A stretch of DNA of 64,000 nucleotides, taken from Hydrogenophaga aromaticivorans (lineage in GTDB: Bacteria; Pseudomonadota; Gammaproteobacteria; Burkholderiales; Burkholderiaceae_C). The translations under genes were made by a program, and so were the position numbers. Of this stretch, positions 17,942-26,351 are shown in pieces. Numbering within the stretch: position 1 is the first letter of the stretch; every line of letters begins with the position of its first letter. Below the pieces are notes generated by a model. The model made no database searches. It was not told the origin of the DNA and saw only the letters and a list, made by a program, of their open reading frames with translations. The DNA is taken from contig NZ_VYGV01000006.1 in assembly GCF_013387465.1 (NCBI RefSeq), positions 715,638 through 779,637 on the forward strand. The letters are read 5' to 3'.

Positions 17942-20900
17942 CACTTCGCCACCAGGATGTCTTCGGACTCGGGTTCTCCGTGGCCCGGCACATCCTTCGG
18001 CAGCACCCGGGAACCATGCCTTGTACGCGCCAGCAAGGTGTACATGGTCGGCACCACAAACAGCGTGAGCAGCGTACCCAGGCTCATGCCGCCCACGATG
18101 ACCCAGCCGATCTGCTGACGGCTCTCGGCACCGGCCCCGGTGGCCAGCGCCAGTGGCATGGCGCCGAGCACCATGGCACCGGTGGTCATCATGATCGGGC
18201 GCAGGCGCAATGCGGCGGACTCCTTGACCGCTTCGAGCTTGTCTTTGCCCTTCTCGCGCAGCTGGTTGGCGAACTCCACGATCAGGATGCCGTGTTTGGT
18301 GATCAGGCCCACCAGCGTGATGAGCCCGATCTGGCTGAACACGTTGAGCGTACCTCCACTGAGCTTGAGCGCCAGCAGCGCGCCCAGCATGGACAGCGGC
18401 ACGCTGAGCATGATGATGAGCGGGTCGACAAAGCTCTCGAACTGCGCCGCCAGCACCAGGTAGATGAACAGCAGCGAAAGCGCGAACACGATGGCCAGCG
18501 AACCCGATGAGCTGCGGAACTCGCGGCTCTGGCCGTTGAGGTCGGTGGTGTAGCCGGGCGGCAGCACCTCGGCCGCAATCCCGTTCATGATCTGGAGCGC
18601 CTCGCCCAGCGCCAGCTCGGGCGCGAGGTTGGCGGTGATGGAGGCGCTGCGTCTTTGGCCAAAGTGGTTGAGTTCGCGCGGCACCACGACTTCGCGCAGT
18701 TTCACCAGCGAAGCCAGCGGGATCATGGCGTCGCCGCGACCGCGCACAAAGAGCTTGTCGATGTCGTCCGGCGCGCTGCGCTGCGCGCTGTCGGTCTGCA
18801 CCACCACGTCGTATTGTTCGCCGCCCTGCTTGTAGCGCGTGACCACGCGCCCGCCCAGCAAGGTTTCCACCGTGCGCGCGATGACGTCCACGCTCACACC
18901 CATGTCGGCTGCGCGCTCGCGGTCCACGTCCATGCGGATCTCGGGCTTGTTCAGGCGCAGGTCGGTGTCCACCTGCACGAAGCCCGGGTGTTTGGCCATT
19001 TCGTCCTGGAAGCGGCGCACGGTTTGCGAGAGGTTCTGGTAGCTGTCGCTGGTAACGATCACGTAGTTGATCGGCCGCTCGCGAAAGCCCTGGCCCAGCG
19101 AGGGCGGCGTGATGGGAAAGCCGCTGATGCCGGGCAGCGCGCCGATGCGCGGTGCGATCTCGCGCGCGATCTCCTGCGTGCTGCGGTCGCGCTCTTCCCA
19201 GGGCTTGGCGCGCAGAAACACCGAGCCCTGCGCCACCGTGGGGTTGCCGATGTTGCTGAAGATGCGGTCGAACTCGGGGTAGTCCGCGCCGATGCGCTCG
19301 ACCGCTTCGGCGTAACGCCGGGTGTAGGCCAGCGTGGCACCGTCGGGGCCGTTGACGTTGACCAGGATCACACCGCGGTCTTCCAGCGGCGCGAGTTCCT
19401 GCTTGGTGGTCTGCAACAGCCACCAGCTGCCCGCAGCGCTCGCCAGCATGACGCCCACCACCAGCCAGCGCACGCGCAGTGCCCCGGCCAGCAGGCGGCT
19501 GTAGCCCCGGGTGATGGCCACCAGCACACGCTCCATGCCGCGGTCGAACCAGCCCGGGTTGGGGTTGTGGCGCAGCAGCTTGCTGCTCATCATGGGCGAG
19601 AGCGTGAGCGCCACGAAGCCCGACACCACCACCGCACCCGCCAGCGCGAGCGCGAACTCGGCGAACAGACGCCCGGTGCGCCCGGGCGTGAAGGCCAGCG
19701 GCGCGTACACGGCGGCGAGCGTGAGCGTCATGGCCACCACCGCAAAGCCGATCTCGCGCGCGCCTTTGATGGCCGCTTCAAACGGCTTCATGCCTTCCTC
19801 GATGTGCCGGTAGATGTTCTCCAGCACCACGATGGAATCGTCCACCACCAGACCGATGGCCAGAACGAGCGCCAGCAGCGTGAGCGTGTTGATGGAAAAG
19901 CCGAACAGGCCCATGAGGGCAAACGAGCCGATAAGGCTGACCGGGATCGTCACCAGCGGGATGATGGACGCACGGATGGTGCGCAGGAAGACGAAGATGA
20001 CCAGCGCGACCAGCACCACGGCCTCGGCGATGGTGGTGTAGACGGCCTTGATCGAGCGGTCGATGAAGACCGAGTTGTCGTTGGCTATCTCGACATTGAT
20101 GCCCGGCGGCAGGTCGGTCTTGACCTTCTCCAGCAACTGGCGCACACCAGCCGCAAGTTCCAGCGGATTGGCCGTGGCCTGGCGGATCACGCCCAGCGAC
20201 ACCGAGTCGCGCCCGTTCAGCCGCACCGAACTGCGTTCGTCCTGCGGGCCCTGCACCACACGCGCCACATCGCCCAGCCGGATCGACTGGCCGTTGACCG
20301 TGCGCAGCGTGACCTCGCGGAACTGCTCGGGTGTCTGCAGGTCGGTGGCGGCGGTGACGTTGAACTCGCGCTGACTGCTCTCGATGCGCCCGGCGGGCAC
20401 TTCGAGGTTGGAGCGGCGCAGCGCGTCTTCGACGTCCTGCACCGTCAGGTTGTACGCGGCCAGGCGGTCCGGGTCGATCCAGATGCGCATCGAATAGCGG
20501 CGCTCGCCGTAGATGCGCACCTCGGCCGCGCCGGTGGCCGTCTGCAGCACCGGTTTGGCGATGCGGTTGGCCAGGTCGGAAAGCTGCAGCGCGTTGTGCG
20601 TGTCAGAGTTCAGCGAGATCCACATCACCGGGAACGCATCGGCCTCGACCTTGGCGATCACCGGCTCGTCAATGCCCTGCGGCAGGCGCTGGCGCACCCG
20701 GCTGACCTTGTCGCGCACGTCGGCGGCGGCCGAGTCGGGATCGCGTTCGAGCTTGAAGCGCACCGTGATCTGGCTGCGCTCCTGCCGGCTGATGGAGGTG
20801 ATCACGTCCACGCCTTCGATGCCGGCGATGGAGTCTTCCAGCGGTTTGCTGACCTGCGACTCCACCACCTCGCTGGAAGCGCCGGTGAACGTGGTGCTGA

Positions 20901-21039
20901 CCGTGACGGTGGGCTCGTCGATCTTGGGGTACTCGCGCACCGTGAGACCGCTGAAGGCCACCAGCCCGATCAGCAGAATCAACATCGACAGCACGCTGGC
21001 AAAAACGGGCCGGCGGATCGCGACTTCAGGCAGTTGCAT
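17941..21039 (-). CDS. RND multidrug efflux permease
   Basis: Inner-membrane pump of the AcrB/MexB superfamily (HAE1 type), which exports hydrophobic compounds in exchange for protons. The 1032 residues have the family layout of twelve membrane segments and two large periplasmic loops. The proton-relay Asp pair is in GLVVDDSIVVLENIYRH, and the conserved Lys of segment 10 is in GLITKHGILIVEFAN. The N-terminus RRPVFASVLSMLILLIG and IDEPTVTVSTTFTGAS are typical. It follows its adaptor gene by 18 bases. No outer-membrane channel gene is in the window, so a shared TolC-like protein must be encoded elsewhere. Confidence 0.95.
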   Translation of the reverse strand: MQLPEVAIRRPVFASVLSMLILLIGLVAFSGLTVREYPKIDEPTVTVSTTFTGASSEVVESQVSKPLEDSIAGIEGVDVITSISRQERSQITVRFKLERDPDSAAADVRDKVSRVRQRLPQGIDEPVIAKVEADAFPVMWISLNSDTHNALQLSDLANRIAKPVLQTATGAAEVRIYGERRYSMRIWIDPDRLAAYNLTVQDVEDALRRSNLEVPAGRIESSQREFNVTAATDLQTPEQFREVTLRTVNGQSIRLGDVARVVQGPQDERSSVRLNGRDSVSLGVIRQATANPLELAAGVRQLLEKVKTDLPPGINVEIANDNSVFIDRSIKAVYTTIAEAVVLVALVIFVFLRTIRASIIPLVTIPVSLIGSFALMGLFGFSINTLTLLALVLAIGLVVDDSIVVLENIYRHIEEGMKPFEAAIKGAREIGFAVVAMTLTLAAVYAPLAFTPGRTGRLFAEFALALAGAVVVSGFVALTLSPMMSSKLLRHNPNPGWFDRGMERVLVAITRGYSRLLAGALRVRWLVVGVMLASAAGSWWLLQTTKQELAPLEDRGVILVNVNGPDGATLAYTRRYAEAVERIGADYPEFDRIFSNIGNPTVAQGSVFLRAKPWEERDRSTQEIAREIAPRIGALPGISGFPITPPSLGQGFRERPINYVIVTSDSYQNLSQTVRRFQDEMAKHPGFVQVDTDLRLNKPEIRMDVDRERAADMGVSVDVIARTVETLLGGRVVTRYKQGGEQYDVVVQTDSAQRSAPDDIDKLFVRGRGDAMIPLASLVKLREVVVPRELNHFGQRRSASITANLAPELALGEALQIMNGIAAEVLPPGYTTDLNGQSREFRSSSGSLAIVFALSLLFIYLVLAAQFESFVDPLIIMLSVPLSMLGALLALKLSGGTLNVFSQIGLITLVGLITKHGILIVEFANQLREKGKDKLEAVKESAALRLRPIMMTTGAMVLGAMPLALATGAGAESRQQIGWVIVGGMSLGTLLTLFVVPTMYTLLARTRHGSRVLPKDVPGHGEPESEDILVAK

Positions 21040-21057
21040 GGTGCGCCTCCTGCGGGA

Positions 21058-22248
21058 TCAGCCGCCACTCGCCGGCGGGGTGCCAGCGGGTGCGCCCTGG
21101 GGTCCGGGGACCGGACCACCCGGGGGACGGCTCATCTCCACCACACGCACGGCCGTGCCGTCTTTCTGCAAACGCTGCTGGCCCGCCACCACCACGGTGT
21201 CGCCCTCGGCCACGCCCTGCGTGATCTGCACCTGGGCGCCCCGGCGCACGCCGAGCTGCACCTCGGTGCGGCGCGACACCAGCTTGGCGCCGTCGCCCTC
21301 GCCTTCTTTCAGCAACCGGAAAACAAACTGTTTGCCCGCCTGCGGCACGATGGCTTCTTCGGGCACCACCAGCGCAGCGGCGTTGGTGGAGAACACGGTG
21401 GTCACGCGCGCGAACATGCCGGGGCGCAACTCGCCCCCGGGCGCGGGCGGCAGCACGGCGCGCACGGCGATCGAACGGCCGTTGGCGTCCAGCAGCGGAT
21501 CGACCGCCTGCACCTTCGCGCTGAAGCGTTTGCCGGGCAATGCGTCCAGTTCCACCTCGACCGGCTGGCCGGCGGCGATGCGGGTCTGGAAGCGCTCGGG
21601 CAGACGGAAGTCCACTGTGAGCTGCGAGGTGTCTTCCAGGTTCACGAGGTCCGCGCCGTCCTTGACGTAGTCGCCCAGGTGAACCACGCGCAGCCCCACG
21701 GTGCCGTCGAACGGTGCGGTGAGGCGCATGCGCGAGAGGCGCGCCTGCGCCAGCGCCACCTGCGCTTCGGCCACCTGCAGCGCCGCGCGGCTTTCGTCCA
21801 GCACGCGCTGGGCCACAAAGGCCTGCGCCACCAGTTCCTCGTTGCGTTTGAGGTTGGCCCGCGCGATGGAGAGCTGGGCCTGCGCCTGGCTGAGTTCGGC
21901 CTTCTGCAACACGTCGTCCAGCTGCACCAGCAACTGGCCACGCCTGACCCGGGCGCCGTCGGCAAAGGCGATCTGAGAAATGCGGCCGCTGACCTCGGGC
22001 CGCAGCGTGACGCTCTGGCGCGAGCGCAGGGTGCCCACCGCCTGAGCGTCGTCCCGCAAAGAGAGGGACTTGACCTGCGCCACCTCGACACCGGGCGTGC
22101 CGGCGGCCGGTCGTCCCGCGGAAGCAGCGGTGCTGCCCCCCGCAGCAGCCGCCGGGTTGGGCGTACGGTTCTGGAGCCACCAGGCACCCGCCGAGGCCAG
22201 CCCGAGGCCGGCCGCAGCGATCACCACATAAAGGGTCTTTTTTGCCAT
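21058..22248 (-). CDS. RND efflux periplasmic adaptor (membrane fusion protein)
   Basis: Links the RND permease to an outer-membrane channel. The 396 residues begin with a signal-anchor segment (LYVVIAAAGLGLASAGAWWL). A barrel-sandwich/lipoyl half (GRISQIAFADGARVRRGQLLVQLDD) follows, then a coiled-coil hairpin rich in Ala, Gln, Glu and Arg near 105-170. The second lipoyl half is LRLTAPFDGTVGLRVVHLGDYV-like, and beta-barrel and membrane-proximal domains come last. There is no lipobox, so it is probably held by the N-terminal segment. The C-terminus is rich in Pro and Gly. It is the first gene of the efflux operon. Confidence 0.93.
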   Translation of the reverse strand: MAKKTLYVVIAAAGLGLASAGAWWLQNRTPNPAAAAGGSTAASAGRPAAGTPGVEVAQVKSLSLRDDAQAVGTLRSRQSVTLRPEVSGRISQIAFADGARVRRGQLLVQLDDVLQKAELSQAQAQLSIARANLKRNEELVAQAFVAQRVLDESRAALQVAEAQVALAQARLSRMRLTAPFDGTVGLRVVHLGDYVKDGADLVNLEDTSQLTVDFRLPERFQTRIAAGQPVEVELDALPGKRFSAKVQAVDPLLDANGRSIAVRAVLPPAPGGELRPGMFARVTTVFSTNAAALVVPEEAIVPQAGKQFVFRLLKEGEGDGAKLVSRRTEVQLGVRRGAQVQITQGVAEGDTVVVAGQQRLQKDGTAVRVVEMSRPPGGPVPGPQGAPAGTPPASGG

Positions 22249-22293
22249 GTTTCGATCAGGTGCAGGTGGGCGCCAAGTGTCACAACATTTTGC

Positions 22294-22299
22294 AATGTA
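22294..22299 (-). promoter_or_regulatory. Candidate extended -10 for the efflux operon
   Basis: On the minus strand TGATACATT gives an extended -10 (TACATT, 22299-22294) about 45 bases before the adaptor start. It overlaps a small ACATT-TTGC-AATGT dyad that might be an operator. No regulator gene is adjacent. Weak evidence. Confidence 0.3.
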
Positions 22300-22362
22300 T
22301 CAGTGCATAGACACCCACGAGCGCATAAGTTCAATCGCCCGGCCAGCCGGCGACCCGGCGGC

Positions 22363-22797
22363 TCAGCCCGGCACGCCCCGGTTGGCCAGCGCATCGGCCT
22401 TCTCATTGCCGGGGTCACCGGCATGGCCTCTGACCCAATGCCATTCGATCTGGTGCACCCCGCCGTGCACCAGGGCATCGAGCTTCTGCCAGAGGTCGGC
22501 ATTCTTGACCGGCTGTCTGGCCGCCGTCTTCCAGCCTTTGGTCTTCCAGCCATGGATCCACTCAGTGATGCCTTTGCGGACGTATTCGCTGTCCAGGTAG
22601 AGCGACACCTTGCAGGGGCGCTTGAGCGCACCGAGCGCTTCGATCACGGCCGTGAGTTCCATGCGGTTGTTGGTGGTTTCGCGCTCACCACCCCAGAGCT
22701 CTTTTTCGTGGCCGCCGGCCTTGAGGTAAACGCCCCAGCCGCCCGGGCCCGGGTTGCCTTTGCAGGCGCCATCGGTGTAGATCACCACGTGATTCAA
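22363..22797 (-). CDS. rnhA: Ribonuclease HI, TTG start
   Basis: Degrades RNA in RNA-DNA hybrids. The 144-residue reading starts with TTG at 22797, giving a product that begins [20 protein letters not shown], the classical N-terminus. The four active-site acids are Asp9 (YTDG), Glu in [12 protein letters not shown], Asp in [11 protein letters not shown] and Asp in GNEKADALA. No ATG suits the family: the open frame extends upstream through the dispersed repeat but encodes nothing like RNase HI there. GGAGA seven bases upstream supports the TTG. The methyltransferase gene lies upstream in the same direction. Confidence 0.95.
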   Translation of the reverse strand: MNHVVIYTDGACKGNPGPGGWGVYLKAGGHEKELWGGERETTNNRMELTAVIEALGALKRPCKVSLYLDSEYVRKGITEWIHGWKTKGWKTAARQPVKNADLWQKLDALVHGGVHQIEWHWVRGHAGDPGNEKADALANRGVPG

Positions 22798-22804
22798 ATC
22801 AGAG

Positions 22805-22809
22805 TCTCC
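22805..22809 (-). promoter_or_regulatory. rnhA: Shine-Dalgarno deciding the rnhA TTG start
   Basis: GGAGA, seven bases before TTG 22797-22795. It supports the non-ATG start. Confidence 0.75.
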
Positions 22810-22827
22810 AGAAAAACAAAAACAGCG

Positions 22828-22916
22828 CCACCCCAGGGGCACCGCCGGGCTGGCTTTGCCAGACGGCCAGTGCCGCCCCCCTGGAGGGGGGTGACGCGAA
22901 GCGGCGCGGGGGGGGT
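22828..22916 (-). repeat. Dispersed GC-rich hairpin repeat, copy 2
   Basis: Read on the minus strand it begins CCCCCCGCGCCGCTTCGCGTC and ends CCCGGCGGTGCCCCTGGGG. It contains CCCCCC/GGGGGG and CTGGC/GCCAG stems. It fills the whole gap between the methyltransferase stop and the rnhA ribosome-binding site. Same family as 15386-15449; this copy is longer. Confidence 0.85.
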
Positions 22917-22922
22917 TTCACA

Positions 22923-23813
22923 TCAATGCCGGTTGGCCACCGACACGGGCGCCGCAGCCACAGCCACAGCCCGCCGCGGCTTCCACGACGGGCCGAGCAG
23001 GCGCACACCCTGCACACGCTTGACCGCCACCTGAAAATAGACCGCGCCGAAGATCGGCCACCAGCGTGGGCCGGCCCGGTCCATCCAGGCGCTGTGGTTG
23101 AGCCACTTTTCGGTCCTCACCGCCGGCCGGTAGCAGCCAAAGCGCTCCGACTCTACTTCAAAACTCAGCAGCCGCAGCCAGTCGCGCAACCGGCGCGGGC
23201 CGATGAATTCACCGGCCTCGGGCAGGTACAGGCTCGACAAACCCAGCCCATGCAAACCCAGCCGCCCTGCCAGGCGGGCGCGCCCCTGGCGCAGGCCCCA
23301 GAGGCTGGTCGGATTGAAGCCCGAAATCACCACCCGCCCCTCGGGCACGAGCACCCGCTCCACCTCGCGCAACACGTGGTGGGGATCGGCGCTGAGCTCC
23401 AGCGTGTGCGGCAGCACCACCAGGTCCAGACTCGCCGGCGGAAACGGCAGCGCAGCCGCGTTGGTCACCAGCGCCACCCGCGGCGACTCGCCCGGGGCCG
23501 GCCAGGTCGAGACCCGGTCGCCACGGTCCACGGATGGGGACTGCGGAGCATCCAGGTCCACCGTGCGTCCGCCCTCCCCGGTGAACAGCCGCTCGTCCAG
23601 CGGCGCAACGAGCATCTCTTCGGGCAAGGCCAGCCAGCGGTGCGGCATGCGGTTCGCGTCGAGGGTACGCAGCTCGGGCAGTCCCAGCTGCAGCGCGTTG
23701 TAGCCAAACAGATCGCTCACGGCCAGGTCAAACTGCCGCTGCTCCCAGTCCAGCAAGTAACGCCCGGGAGCGGTCTGAAACCAGTCGGTCAAACTTATAA
23801 TGGGTGGATACAT
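22923..23813 (-). CDS. Class I SAM-dependent methyltransferase
   Basis: A 296-residue protein beginning MYPPIISLTDWFQTAPGRYL, an N-terminus I associate with a betaproteobacterial methyltransferase located beside gloB and rnhA. The domain resembles the Methyltransf_11 type, with FPPASLDLVVLPHTLELSADPH in the post-II region and EGRVVISGFNPTSLWGLRQG further on. The first glycine-rich SAM motif is not crisp, because the region around WPAPGESPRVALVTNAAALPF is divergent. The substrate is unknown. The ATG at 23813 was chosen over an upstream reading that extends through the gloB promoter area. Confidence 0.82.
   Translation of the reverse strand: MYPPIISLTDWFQTAPGRYLLDWEQRQFDLAVSDLFGYNALQLGLPELRTLDANRMPHRWLALPEEMLVAPLDERLFTGEGGRTVDLDAPQSPSVDRGDRVSTWPAPGESPRVALVTNAAALPFPPASLDLVVLPHTLELSADPHHVLREVERVLVPEGRVVISGFNPTSLWGLRQGRARLAGRLGLHGLGLSSLYLPEAGEFIGPRRLRDWLRLLSFEVESERFGCYRPAVRTEKWLNHSAWMDRAGPRWWPIFGAVYFQVAVKRVQGVRLLGPSWKPRRAVAVAAAPVSVANRH
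23796..23801 (+). promoter_or_regulatory. gloB: Candidate gloB promoter -10 box
   Basis: A consensus TATAAT on the plus strand, inside the 5' end of the divergent methyltransferase gene. The -35 (TCTGAA at 23774-23779, 16-base spacer) is weak. The 5' untranslated region would be about 108 bases. Confidence 0.4.
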
Positions 23814-23915
23814 GGTGTGAGATGAAAAGACGGAGCTGGCGCAAGTCCGGCACCCCCAACCCGGCTTTTCCGCGTACTCTACACGCCAACCCCGCATTCA
23901 CACCGGGCTCCGCGC

Positions 23916-24689
23916 ATGACACTTTTTCCCCTACCCGCGTTCAGCGACAACTACATCTGGGTGTTGCACGACGGGCAGCGGGCGCTGGTCGTGGATCCGG
24001 GCGAGTCCGATGGGGTGCTGGCCTGGCTGGCCGACCAACGGCTCGACCTCGACACCATCCTGATCACCCACCACCACGCCGACCACACCGGTGGCGTGGC
24101 GGCCTTGCGCCGGGCCACCGGCGCGCGCGTCATCGGCCCGGCGGACGAACCCATGCCCGAGCCCCTGCTGCGCGTGGGTGAGGCCGATACCGTGAGTGCG
24201 CTGGGTCTGGACTGGTCGGTGATCCAGGTGCCGGGCCACACGGCCGGCCACATCGCCTACTTCTGTCCCGACGTGGACGGCCGGCCCCTGGTCTTTTGCG
24301 GCGACACCCTGTTCTCGGCGGGCTGCGGCCGGCTGTTCGAAGGCACGCCGGCGCAGATGCTGGACTCACTCACCCGCCTGGCCCAGCTGCCCGGCACCAC
24401 CCGGGTCTGCTGCACACACGAATACACGCTCTCCAACCTGCGTTTTGCGCTGGCGGTCGAGCCCGGCAATGCCGAACTGACGCAGCACGCCGCGCATTGC
24501 GCGCAGCTGCGCGCCGGGAACCTTCCCACGCTGCCCAGCTCCATCTGGCTGGAAAAGCAGATCAACCCCTTCCTGCGCACCCATGTGCCCGCGGTGGCCC
24601 AGGCGGCCGGTGCACATGAACCCGGCGCAGGATCCGATACCGTGAGCGTGCTGGCCACCCTCAGGGAATGGAAAAACAATTTCAAATGA
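23916..24689 (+). CDS. gloB: Hydroxyacylglutathione hydrolase (glyoxalase II)
   Basis: Hydrolyses S-lactoylglutathione to lactate and glutathione, completing methylglyoxal detoxification. The 257 residues contain the metallo-beta-lactamase motif THHHADHTGG (51-60), VPGHTAGHIAYF, FCGDTLFSAGCGRLFEG and CTHEYTLSNLRFA, which provide the binuclear metal site. The C-terminal RTHVPAV and LREWKNNFK are family-typical. The start MTLFPLPAFSDNYIW is canonical. The stop overlaps the start of the lytic transglycosylase gene (ATGA), so the two are probably cotranscribed. Confidence 0.96.
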   Translation: MTLFPLPAFSDNYIWVLHDGQRALVVDPGESDGVLAWLADQRLDLDTILITHHHADHTGGVAALRRATGARVIGPADEPMPEPLLRVGEADTVSALGLDWSVIQVPGHTAGHIAYFCPDVDGRPLVFCGDTLFSAGCGRLFEGTPAQMLDSLTRLAQLPGTTRVCCTHEYTLSNLRFALAVEPGNAELTQHAAHCAQLRAGNLPTLPSSIWLEKQINPFLRTHVPAVAQAAGAHEPGAGSDTVSVLATLREWKNNFK

Positions 24690-26326
24690 CTCTCGCCTCC
24701 GCTCCGACCGCTTTCCATCCGCCCCCTGATCCCTCCCGCAACCACCCGCCGTTGACCCAGTCAAGCGGTCGTCTGGCCGGGCTGGTCTGGACCCTGGGCC
24801 TGACCTTGCTGATCGCCGGTTGTGCCGGTTCGCCAGCAGCGCGCCAGACCAACCAGGCGGGGGCTGGGTCAACGGTGCCCAGCGGGAGCCCTCAGCCGGC
24901 CACCGCATCCTCCAGCTACAACCACCCCCCGCTGAGCACCATCGTCTCCGCACAGGCCAGCGCGCCCCCGGTCGTGACGCTGGCTGCCCCGGAAGACATC
25001 TGGGACCGCATCCGGCGCGGCTTTGCCATGGCGGACCTGCAGAACGATCTGGTCCGAGACCGCGAGCAGTGGTACATCAGCCGCCCCGACTACATGCAGC
25101 GCATGACCGAGCGGTCGAATCGTTACCTGTTCCACATCGTCGAAGAGGTCGAGCGCCGCAACCTGCCCATGGAGCTGGCCTTGCTGCCCTTCATCGAGAG
25201 CGCGTTCAACCCGCAGGCAGTGTCCAGTGCGCGCGCGGCCGGCATGTGGCAGTTCATGCCCGCCACCGGCCAGTCGTTCGACCTGAGGCAGAACGCGTTC
25301 CGCGATGACCGCCGCGACGTGCTGGCGTCCACCCGCGCCGCGCTCGATTACCTGGAGCAACTGCACGGCCGCTTTGGCGACTGGCACCTCGCCCTCGCGG
25401 CCTACAACTGGGGCCAGGGCAACGTCAACCGCGCCATCACGCGCAACCAGCGCGCCGGTCTGCCCACGGGTTACACCGACATCGACATGCCGCTGGAGAC
25501 GCGCATGTACGTGCCCAAGCTGCAGGCGGTGAAAAACATCCTGGCCCGGCCCGAGTCGTTCAATGCCCAGCTGCCACCGATCGGCAACCACCCCTTCTTC
25601 GACACCCTGACGCTGGAGCGTGACATCGACGTGGCGCTCATCGCCCGCCTGGCGGAGGTGAGCGAGAAGGACTTCCGGGCATTGAACCCTTCGATCAAGC
25701 AGCCCATCGTGATGGCGGCCGGCACGCCTTACATCCTGCTGCCCTGGGACAACGCCAACATCTTCGAGCGCCGTCTGGCCGAGTACAAAGGCCCGCTCGC
25801 CAGCTGGACCGCCTGGGTCGTTCCCAGCACCATGACGGCGGCACAAGCCGCCAGCCGCGTGGGCATGAGCGAGTCCGAACTGCGCGCCGTCAACAACATC
25901 CCGCCCCGCATGCAGGTGCGCGCCGGATCGAGTTTGCTGGTGGCGCGTAGCGACCAGCACAACCGCGACGTGAGCGAATTCGTCGCCGACAACGCCAGCC
26001 TCAGCCTGCAACCCGAGGCCATCGTGCGGCGCGGCTCCGTGATCGTCCGCGCGGGCGACACCCTGAGCCGGCTGGCCGCGCGCCATGGCGTCAGTGCCTC
26101 GAATCTGGCGCGCTGGAACAACCTGCGGGTCAGCTCCAAACTCAAGGCCGGTCAGCGCCTCTCGCTGGTCAAGACCCAGCGGTCCAGCGCGGTTGCTGCG
26201 AAGGGCGGCAGGAAGATGACCCAGAAGAGCACGCAGGCCAAAGGCAAGAGCGTCAAACGCAGCACCAAAAAAGCCACGATCAAACCCACGCGCACGGCGA
26301 GCAAAAAGAAAGCACGCAAGAACTGA
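24686..26326 (+). CDS. mltD: MltD-like membrane-bound lytic murein transglycosylase
   Basis: Cleaves glycan strands of peptidoglycan. The 546-residue protein has a hydrophobic segment with lipobox LIAGC near residue 48, predicting an outer-membrane lipoprotein after an unusually long polar N-region. The SLT domain shows ESAFNPQAVSSARAAGMWQFMPATG-like catalytic Glu context and a YNWGQGNVNRAI segment. Two LysM-type repeats follow, the second clear (VIVRAGDTLSRLAARHG). A Lys/Thr/Ser-rich tail of about 45 residues ends the protein. The ATG at 24686 overlaps the gloB stop as ATGA; an in-frame ATG at 24668 is the alternative. Confidence 0.9.
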   Translation: MTLASAPTAFHPPPDPSRNHPPLTQSSGRLAGLVWTLGLTLLIAGCAGSPAARQTNQAGAGSTVPSGSPQPATASSSYNHPPLSTIVSAQASAPPVVTLAAPEDIWDRIRRGFAMADLQNDLVRDREQWYISRPDYMQRMTERSNRYLFHIVEEVERRNLPMELALLPFIESAFNPQAVSSARAAGMWQFMPATGQSFDLRQNAFRDDRRDVLASTRAALDYLEQLHGRFGDWHLALAAYNWGQGNVNRAITRNQRAGLPTGYTDIDMPLETRMYVPKLQAVKNILARPESFNAQLPPIGNHPFFDTLTLERDIDVALIARLAEVSEKDFRALNPSIKQPIVMAAGTPYILLPWDNANIFERRLAEYKGPLASWTAWVVPSTMTAAQAASRVGMSESELRAVNNIPPRMQVRAGSSLLVARSDQHNRDVSEFVADNASLSLQPEAIVRRGSVIVRAGDTLSRLAARHGVSASNLARWNNLRVSSKLKAGQRLSLVKTQRSSAVAAKGGRKMTQKSTQAKGKSVKRSTKKATIKPTRTASKKKARKN

Positions 26327-26351
26327 GAATGTTGTCCGCCTTGCCGCGGAT

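Noticed and set aside
18655..23034. A plus-strand open frame of about 1459 codons opposite the RND pump genes, rnhA and the methyltransferase.
   Set aside because: It is antisense to several recognisable genes, is rich in His, Arg, Ala and Gln as expected from the complement of GC-rich genes, and shows no domain.
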